Shown in pieces: positions 55,006 to 64,000 of a stretch of 64,000 bases of DNA. A program made the translations under genes and the position numbers. Every line of letters starts with the position of its first letter. The first letter of the stretch is position 1. The stretch is taken from assembly GCF_024362695.1 (NCBI RefSeq), contig NC_065408.1:15438001-15502000 (forward strand), given 5' to 3'. The notes beneath the pieces were generated by a model, which was not told the DNA's origin, searched no databases, and saw only the letters and a program-made list of their open reading frames with translations. The stretch is from Pectinophora gossypiella. Taxonomy: Eukaryota > Arthropoda > Insecta > Lepidoptera > Gelechiidae.

Positions 55006-55844
55006 CACTACCCTATTTTTCCCTAAAAAGTAGCATGGAGAATGCAAATGAATTGCTACACTGACAAGAGCGTGGCTCATAAATTACTAATAAACAAGTA
55101 TTATCAACCTATCAACCGAAAATGATTTTTAAAATACTCAATTTTTCATTAGTTTTCCGACAGGGAATTTCACTTGATATCAACTCAGAACCATGATCTG
55201 AATTTCCCCTTCAGTATTCGGTAGGACGTCACTAACATCCTGTATATGAACGGCATGTTAATACGTTACCCCGCCCCATAGAAAGAGATACTTAGTCCAT
55301 TATTTAGAAGCCACATTTTTATACTTTGTATAAAAATGTCAAATATGTTAGTGCGACAGAGTCCTAAAGTGGGTACATTATATTGCTCATGACTGTACTT
55401 AACTTACCTTTCAGCGCTTATCACCATCGACCCACCAGGGTCGATTAATTCTTTCTTTAATATGATCCCCGCAGGCCTGTTGTCTTAAATGTTGTATCGG
55501 ATGAGAGCCCTCGGTGCTCCCCATTTGTCCGGCCAAGTAGTTAATGCCATTTGCGGCAAATCTACAATAAGAAGAGATCCACAAGAAATCCAATAAAAAG
55601 AAATCCACAATTCAATCACCCCGCCAAAGGATTTCATTAGCGAAAAGATGGAGCCTGCATAATGAACAGGGCACTTTAAACATGCTTAGCTATAACGAAT
55701 TCAATTAGCAACGCAAACAGGGGTTGTGTAAGGTCCTTTTCAACGCGTTGTTCTGTTTTGTTTGCTGACGAGTGACAATCGTGATGGTGGATTTGTTTGG
55801 GGGTGGCTAGGACTAAGCGATTTTACGGGGGACGCCATACAGGG

Positions 55845-56185
55845 TGTTAGTGACATCGTAACGAAAACTTTTGAGGGATGATTCAGACCATAATTCTGAG
55901 TTGATATCAAGTGGAATTTTCCGTCGTAAAAGTATAGAACGGAAAAAAAATACAAAAATTTTCATGAATTTTCTGACAGGAAATTCCACTAGATATCAAC
56001 TCAGAATCATGGTCTGGATCATCTTCCTCAGAATTCTTCACGGTGTCATACCCATACCTACTTGTATGGCTATCTGTATGTACTTGTAAGGAGTGTAAGT
56101 GACATCGTAACGAATACTGAGAGGGATGATTCAGCACATTATTCTGAGTTAATATCAAGTGGAATTTTCCATCGCAAAAGTATAG
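55845..56185. repeat. Three family E units in alternating orientation
   Basis: GTTAGTGACATCGTAACGAA... TCAAGTGGAATTTTCCGTCG, then an inverted copy (GAAATTCCACTAGATATCAA), then a direct copy (GTGACATCGTAACGAATACT). Confidence 0.65.
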
Positions 56186-58076
56186 AATTGAAAATAAATT
56201 TAAATAATTAAAATCATGAATTTTGACCCTACCAAAAACGGAATAATGCTTGGGGGATGCTGATATTTGTATCTTACGTACTTACTTACATTTCTACATG
56301 TATTAATAAATTTATTACACATTACATTACCAAAAACATTTTCTACCAAAGTAAGTCGTCACCAAGTCAGGTAGGAGCAATTAATCATGTTCGCAATAAA
56401 TTTCGCGTTGAACACAACTTCGTAACTCAGAGTTGCGTGTGAGCACAAGTTTTGGAAGTACGCCTCTTGCTATTTATTTTGGAAGGTGTACGGAATATTT
56501 CCGAAATTACTTCAGAGATTTATAAAAGTAAGTAAATCATTGTCCTCAAATTCTCATTGGGGTAGGTATTACTACCTATCTGAATCGTCAGTTAAGAATA
56601 GGTAGTCTTTGGTATTCACTGCTTGATGATATTATACGATATCTTGCATCCAGTATATGATAATTACATTATAACAATTGACCTGAAAAATATTGTTTTC
56701 TTTTTCACGTCACTTATACATTTCCCTCGCATGCATCTCCTAATGCATTCACTGCTACAAAAAAGCTACATATTGTTATCTATCTATATTTGTGAATGTT
56801 TGTATATTATGTCTGCAAAGATAGAGTTTGGTGGTACTTTGCCATAAGATTAATTTTAAGACCAAATTATATACCCAAATTCATACAATAAATGATTTGA
56901 TTTGATTTGCTTACCCGTCAAATCCGCTGACATAAAAGGTATCTAATTTCAATGTTAAAGTACCTATATTCTTTATTTTACTCAGGAACACCACAGAAGC
57001 ACACCTCAGACACTTCATACAAAAATCTCATACTTACCGTGTGATGTGAGATATGTGAGATAGGTAGTCAACGCTCTCCTTCTTACTCATTAGCGGCTTG
57101 GCATTTGACGACTAAAGTAAGGTCGGCGCCTGATACTAATAAGTACGGCGCAAAGAGTTACTGCTCTATTTTCGCCTTTATTCTATGACAGAAGTTTCCA
57201 ATTTGCCTCAGCTCGAATTTCAATGTAAATAATAACAAGGATAATCCCTCAAAATTATCATATCTTCACTCGCAATACGCACCTGGCATAACTCCAAATA
57301 ATTTGGAATCATTTACAACTCGGAAGTCGACGGAACTTCAGACAACTCTTCTCTCGTTGTTTGTACAACCACCTGGTTGAGAAGTGAGTTTCACTTCCAA
57401 ACACTTCCAAATTCCAGCTTTAATATATTCGCAGAGTACACTCTCGCGTCGTGTTTTTGAGATTTGTTTTGCCTTGGGGTGTCGATTACCGGCGCGAAAA
57501 TATGAAAGGGAAAATTTACACGGTAACTTCAAAATACTCACTTAAATTTATACACTTATACCTATGTATAGAGGTGCCTCTTACGGGTAGACAGTCACGA
57601 GTATCAATCAATATTCACTTTAGTGCCATGTCACATTAACTTTTTTGACAAATTGAACTGTAAGTCTCAGTAAATACCAAATAGGTTAGTGCGACAGAGT
57701 TCTAAAGTGTGATAAATTCATTCATCCCACAGACGACGAAAAATTCCACTTGATATTAACTCGGAATCATGAGCCACTGAATCGGTACGGAGTCACTAAC
57801 TTAAAAAAACTCAATAATAATAGTATTGCAATAAATACATTTGAATTTGAATTTCTTTTTTTTATTCGTTACTCAGTTTACCCACAGCATGTCGAACATG
57901 ACGAGGCTCCACATTAATAAAAAGCCCTACTTAATTTTCCTCGCCTCCAGCGCACACGCGAACCAGAAAGGTCACAGTGACATTTGGATAAACACAGAAA
58001 TCAAGTGTATTCAATCATGTTACACCAGCGGTCCTCATACTTTTATTTGGGACATATTTTTCATAAACTTTTAGGT

Positions 58077-58217
58077 TGGGTATTAATAAACTAATCTCAG
58101 CTGAGACTGCCCTCAAGATCATGCTGAAGTCCCTGTTTTTATATAAGAACTGTCACATTGACATGATCTTGAGGGCAATCTCAAAGCTGAGATTAGTTTA
58201 TTAATACCAACTTAACC
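58077..58217. mobile_element. Compact hairpin element
   Basis: GGTATTAATAAACTAATCTC, AGCTGAGA and GCCCTCAAGATCATG are inverted at the right (CATGATCTTGAGGGC... GATTAGTTTATTAATACC). The arms are about 55 bases and the loop about 35. Confidence 0.7.
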
Positions 58218-58322
58218 TTACTTTGAATTTGTTACCACGTGCCCAACAGTGAAGGAAAACATCGTGATGAAACCCACATTCCCGAGAAATGCGTTTCGAA
58301 GGTGTGTGACCTAACCTGTAAT

Positions 58323-58508
58323 AATTAAAGCACATAATAACGGGTTCTTACCGCGTTTAAATGGGGATATGAGACTCCCGATATTTCGACACTGTTGCAA
58401 GTGCCATGATCACGGGATGACCATTAAACGCATTATCCCCATTTAAACGCGGTAAGAACCCGTTATTATGTGCTTTAATTATGATAATAACCGCGTAAAC
58501 TTAAAACA
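58323..58508. mobile_element. Snapback element, copy 3, inserted in a SINE B with an 11-bp duplication
   Basis: TAACCTGTAAT occurs at both edges (about 58313-58323 and 58506-58525), and the flanking SINE B resumes in register. The right end carries an extra GATAATAACCGCGTAAACTT stretch also seen as a fragment at 5848-5890 in DCAF15 intron 4. Confidence 0.75.
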
Positions 58509-61500
58509 ATGTATAACCTGTAATAGGCTAGTTTTTCCTACGCGGTTTGGAAGGTCGGACAGAAATATAAAAAAACTGAACCTGTATAATCTTCAGGATA
58601 GGTAAGCGTACCTTGTGAAAAAACAGGATAACGCTAGGGGAGATGATGATATTTTTCCTTAAAGTAACAGGACTCTATGATCGCCGTATTGGCGTGTGTT
58701 CCGCCTATCGAGTTTCATATTAATTAATAATTACGTCAAAGGAGCAAATAACTGTACTTTGGTGGTCATGATCCGTAGGTCCTGATTTCAAATCCCGGTG
58801 GGGACATATCACAAAAATCACTCTGTGTACGACAATGCAAGTTATTCACCCTATAGTAAGACTATCCGTCCTTCGGAAGGCATGTTAAGCTATTGGGCCT
58901 GGGTACTACTTACTGATGTGAATTTTTGAAAGCATAGTGACCAGAATTATAATGGAACTCACCTGATTGTCCAAAAGTAAGATGATCCGTGCTTCGGAAG
59001 GCACGTTAAGCCGTTAGTCCCGGTTACTACTTACTGATGTAAGTACGTAGTCGTTAAATGAGTCATGTCAGGGGTTTATGGCGGCTCAGTAACAACCCTG
59101 ACACCAGGGTTGATGGGGTTGGTGATCCACTTCACAACCCACACGATAGAAGAAGAATGGAACTTCATATCGAAATTAAATGAAATGAAATTTATTCTGT
59201 GCATGGTATTTAGGTTACAAAAAGCTGTTATTTTTCATTGAGTATCACCAAATACTGCCTTTTCAGGCATACACCCAGATTATTTAAAAACAATCATCAA
59301 AATCAATTTAAGAGCCACGCTCTTGTCGGTGCAGCAAAAACAATAACAAAAAAATAAATAATAAATAATAATATCAATTTTACAAATATTCTACACACTT
59401 AACTTAATCAAATGATTACAAATAAAAGGTTACCCCGGTGGTAAATAGGCGTGAGTTTGTTATGTTAAAGAAAGCGCGTAAAGTTTAAGCACCTCTGTAA
59501 TACCCTGAGGGTAGCGTGCGGCTAGTTGGCTACTTGTTGACAAACAAGCAATGGTTAGCTGTTGCAAGATATTTATAGCGGGCTAATGCGGCCCCGCGGC
59601 GAAACGTCGCGTGGTGAGACGCAGCATATCTTTCTGAATGATGTACGCTTTCATTAGTAAAAAAAAAAGTGTAAGATAATATTAAATAAATAAATCTGAA
59701 TCTGAATGAAATTACCCGTCCCTTTCCTTTTCGGTGGATAAGAAAATGACAGATATAACTTAAAATAAAATTAGAAGGTATTTACGGGAATTAGCACCAT
59801 TGTTATGTTGATTTGGAAAATTTACATTTTTTTTTTATTATTTATTTAGTTACTAACCATTTTATGTTAATTTATTTTATTTAATGTAATGTAATGCAAT
59901 GCGTGGGCCTAGTTACCTGAATAAAGAATTTGATTTGATTAGTGGGGCGGTTATAATATTGGCACACCCCGGTCACTTCATACAAAAACCCTTTTCGACA
60001 CTACACATTGACGTTATCGTACACGCGCATCTGTGTGTGTGACGTCTGACGTCATTCGATTGAAGACTAAAGTAAGACCGAAGTGAGGTAAACCTAACTC
60101 AGAATTATAAAATTAATTAACTAATTGAAAATACGTACTTATTACTTCATGCGAAGTAAATTTATTTATTGCTTTTTAGTTTTGCGTTTGAAGTCGGTGT
60201 TTTTTTGTCAAAAATTTTGTTTTTTAAAGTTACATGACCTGCGAAGGTACCTTTAGCGGCTCAACTACAACTACTAGGTGCACTATACTAGTCCCAGATC
60301 CTTTAGTGCTTTGAATTTATAAACCAGACGAGAAGAGATGGCGTGACGACTTGGACTTATGCGGTTTCAAAGGCTAAAGTAGATTAGATTTAACGAAAAG
60401 AAAATTCGCCAAACCATGTCAGAGCCCTCAGCGCTCCCCATTTGTCCGGCCAAGTAATTAATGCCATTTGCGGCAAATCTACAATAAAGCACATCCAAAA
60501 AGAAAGTTCTGCCATATATACCCAGTACTTATTGCTAAACACAGAAAACGTATATTTTTAATATTTGTATTATTTTTTTTTTTACTTACCTACCTGTAAA
60601 GCAAAACTTGAAATGCTTCGCTTTCAATACTCTCGCCTGCCGTGAAAGCGATAGCAATTCTAAATTTCATTTCGTTTAGTGTAACATTTCCGCCAGGCGC
60701 TTTTGTAACGATGCGAGAAAAGTAGTCTCGGATTTTAAACATAGAAACTGCGTTCCGCTGGTTGAATAGGGCGGGTCATTCGTTGAAATAAATTTCTCGA
60801 GATATAAAGGCACGTGACCGCATCGCCGTGAAGCAGCCGCATTACGTGTTTGGCTCTTGTTCCTGACACAGAAAAATCCAGCAAACTCACGAATTTCTAA
60901 TATAAAAGTAGCCTTTATTTCTACTTCTCAAGGTTTCAAATGCGCCGTACAACCTTTTAGCACTAAAAGTAGAATTCTTTAAATCTTGTATGTTAGCCAA
61001 GTTGCATTGCATTTTTTATAAGAAAACTCTTGGAAAATTTTAACAGGAACAAAAATTTATAATTTAAATAGTTCCCAATTTGGCTTTCGAACTGGTTAGT
61101 TGGGAAAAAATGCCTAACCATTTTATTGTATTAGATTTATTTTCAATTAAGAACATCTCTTTGAAAAGTGGCTATCCTATTTCTAGAAATGCGATACTCT
61201 GATATCGATCTCATCCGATTCAAACATTAATTAGCGGCGAGTTTGTTAGAAAATTGATATTTCCTTGAAGATTCCTTGTACCAGTACAAACTGTAAACAA
61301 CGTTATTTATAAAAGAAATTACTAACTATAAAATAAATGCAAAATAAATGCTACGTACCTACTTATAAATTACAGATTCCTGCCAGACCTTTTAACATAG
61401 CATCGTCTTATAGTGAAAAGCTTGTAACAGCATTTTTTAAAACATATTCTGAAGTTATTTTGTGTTAACAAGGCTTCGCTAAAAATAAAGTCACAGTTTT

Positions 61501-64000
61501 TACCTGGATTGAAACTAGCATGTTCGATTCGAGGTTTTGCTAACGAAAATTACATCGCAATGTGAGGTTTTCACTATGCGACCATAGATGTAACCCTACT
61601 CTATCGAATCTGAATGAAAAGTCCAACATGAAATAACACATCCGCACATGTTCCCAAGATTACTTGCAAAACCGCTGCGTTTTACATTAAAAAAAAACTC
61701 AACAACATCGGATATTAGGATGCCAGCATCGTCCGGCATCAAATTTGCAATCCAGACCAAACTACTTTTAACCCTAAAAAGCCGATCAAAAATTCCGACA
61801 AACTGTATCCAAGTTGCGCGTCAGTTTGGCATCTGCTCCCTGCAGCGGGTTAGAAAAATATCGGCTGCAGCACGTCAGAAGCTGTCACGTGCAAACTACG
61901 TGCTCTCTCGGCTGACGACACACTGCTAACGAACCTGACCAACAAAATTTTATACCAGTTTGGCGTCGATGGTGTTTTAGCGCTAAAGGATGTTGTCGGT
62001 CAGTTCGGTGCTAAGCATAATACCTCGCTAGCCACAAGTTGGTAATCTGACTAGGGTAGGGATCGACGATCCAACGGTGTTATGTTGGAAGTTATGTGCG
62101 TTGCGCTGTGTAAACTTCATTAGCGTGTTCTAGTTATGGTCATAACGCACTTACACGACTCTGCTCCAACACCGCCTTAAACTGAACCGCTGCTGGCGTC
62201 AACTACTTACCGAGTAGTCTGATGGCGGAAGGCTTGCTGACACCAAGCTGTCTGCTGATTTATGTCAATATTAACTATATCGCAAAGAAACGACTCAAAG
62301 TCCATATTTGAGAACGATATTTTATTAGTCGGGTGATAGCAGTGTCGTGTTAGTGTGAAAGCTCCAAACTCAGAGAATTTATAGGTGGGTCTTGCCTAGC
62401 GCACGCGTTTCCTTTTGAAAGTACATGAATCGTTCGTGATGACTGCTGAGCTGAGAGCTCCCCTCTCTTTCACAGTTTCCTATCCAGGTTGATGTTTTGT
62501 CAGTCTTCTTCAAAACAGTAATCATTATCTGATAATAACATAACATAAGTTCACGACTATATCCCAATTGGAGTAGTCATAGGTACTTTCATCGCAAGAT
62601 GAACTAAGTACCCACACATCTCGAGCTTTCTGTTAGATCAACGTGATAGGTGGTGAGCCGTATCGCCGTCTGTAGTGGTCGAGCACTTATGATAAATTAA
62701 TAACGTTGATAATGGCCCCGATTGCTGCAGACACCTCCTAATTTTACTTTAAGTTATGTATGTACCTGTCATTTTCTTATCCGCCGAAAACGAAAGGGAC
62801 GAATGATTGACAGCTCTTAATTTTAGAAAGAATGAGTAAATGAATGAATAACCCGTGAGAATTAAATAGGCAGCTGGTATGCAACCCGTTTGACGTGCTG
62901 TCTACTTAACTTTGTCGGGTTATTGGCCGATGTAAAATTATTAGACGGTTGTTTAGATTTCTGCTTAAAATTGACGTGTATTCCATAAATTTTATGCCTG
63001 TCGATTACCCGTCCCTTTCTTTTTCAACGGATAAGAAAATGACAGGTATAACTTAAAATTAAATGAGATGGCATTGCAGGAATCAGCACCAATGTCAGAT
63101 TTAATAATGACTTGTTCTTTATCTATTTATGAAAAAATTTGAACAAGTATGGCGGTCTAGCCGGCCGTGTGTACCAGTTACCAGCGCGTTTCCAACATCG
63201 GTCCGGCGGACAGTTTGACAAGCGTGTTTTTCACTAGTCCGACACCGCGAAATAGAGCTCTCAACTTTACAAAGTACCTGCAATTTTGATTTTGTGCCCT
63301 ATGTGTGTACTTCTAAGTTTATAATCCATTTCATGAGATACGTTTAGATCAATACGTTGGAATTAAACGTTCAGTTCTGCTATAGAGTCAAAATAACGTA
63401 ACATAAGCTCACAACTTTATCCCAAATGGGGTAGTTAGAGGAACATCCTTTTTTTGACATGACTTATTGTAGATTCGCCGCAGATGGCATTAACTACTTG
63501 GCCGGACAAATGGGGAGCGCTGAAGGCTCTCATCCGGTACAACGTTTAAGTCAACATGCCTGAGGGTGCCCAGTTGGGCGCGAACCTCGGCTCAGGGCGT
63601 CTTCTGAAAGGAAATTATTTGAAAGAATTAATCGACCCTAGCGGGTCGATAGCGATAAGCGCTGATTGAGGGAAGAGGAACATCCTTCACAAAAAAAACT
63701 AAATACCCACACCTCATCGAGCTTTCTGTAAAACCAACGAAAAAAGGAATAACAAAATAATAACGGAAAACAAAAAAAATATCAAAAAAAGAAATTGAGA
63801 ATAAAGAGTGTTGAAATGAAATAAAATAACATAAACAGCCAGTACAGGCTTCTTGTCAATTAAACGGAGGGGAGAGAGTATGGAGCATACTCCATCTTGC
63901 TGCTCCACTGCGAGTTGGTGGAGGCGATTAGGCATATAGCCAACTTAAAGTAAGTCAAAGTAAGTTTGAAAGGAATAAACGATGCCAAATATTAAAATAT

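Larger units (their letters stand above)
51425..64000. other. Repeat-rich region upstream of visible IFRD exons
   Basis: No conserved coding exon was found in 12.5 kb, although the N-terminal exon of IFRD should lie on this side or beyond. It holds repeats of families A, B, C, E, F, G, N, P, three snapback elements and a 100-N gap. A 93-codon frame at 61648-61929 resembles no protein I know. Confidence 0.5.

Noticed and set aside
61648..61929. 93-codon frame
   Set aside because: Basic, low-similarity translation next to repeat P; no splice context and no recognised domain.

Overview
The window is animal nuclear DNA, almost certainly from a moth or butterfly. It has spliced genes with GT-AG introns, GC-rich exons in AT-rich surroundings, and dense arthropod-type repeats: tRNA-headed SINEs whose 3' ends resemble an RTE-like LINE tail, 5'-truncated LINEs, TA-flanked MITEs and many fold-back elements. 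I could not search a database. Gene names rest on recognising the exon translations and on checking that splice phases join in frame.

Four host genes are supported. (1) 1829-11920, plus strand: DCAF15-like substrate receptor of a CUL4-DDB1 ubiquitin ligase, ten exons, missing its N-terminal exon(s). (2) 14596-15148, minus strand: UBL4A/Get5-like protein of tail-anchored protein targeting, two exons, complete; it is tail to tail with DCAF15. (3) 18325-37452, plus strand: the transcription factor Rfx (RFX1/2/3 type), about 17 exons, apparently complete from start to stop. (4) 46278-51424, minus strand: an IFRD1/IFRD2 (interferon-related developmental regulator) homologue, seven exons, also missing its N-terminal exon(s). 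Rfx and IFRD are convergent across about 8.8 kb.

The most interesting structure is in Rfx. Two related exons about 0.9 kb apart (24007-24094 and 25014-25086) have identical entry and exit phases and fit only one at a time between their neighbours. They act with a 38-bp microexon, so they look like mutually exclusive exons, and each carries SUMO-type psi-K-x-E/D motifs. The exon carrying most of the RFX DNA-binding domain holds one extra G, probably an assembly error. A 14-bp RFX X-box lies in the probable Rfx promoter, suggesting autoregulation.

DCAF15 carries two minisatellites. One (87-bp period) amplifies an exon-intron boundary including the splice donor. The other (33/36-bp period) grew from a SINE/LINE tail and stays open in the reading frame of the preceding exon.

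The remaining sequence (1-1800, most introns, 38.2-46.2 kb, 51.5-64 kb) is repeats plus unrecognised AT-rich DNA. There is a 100-N assembly gap at 54060-54159. I see no genuine tRNA, rRNA or CRISPR array.
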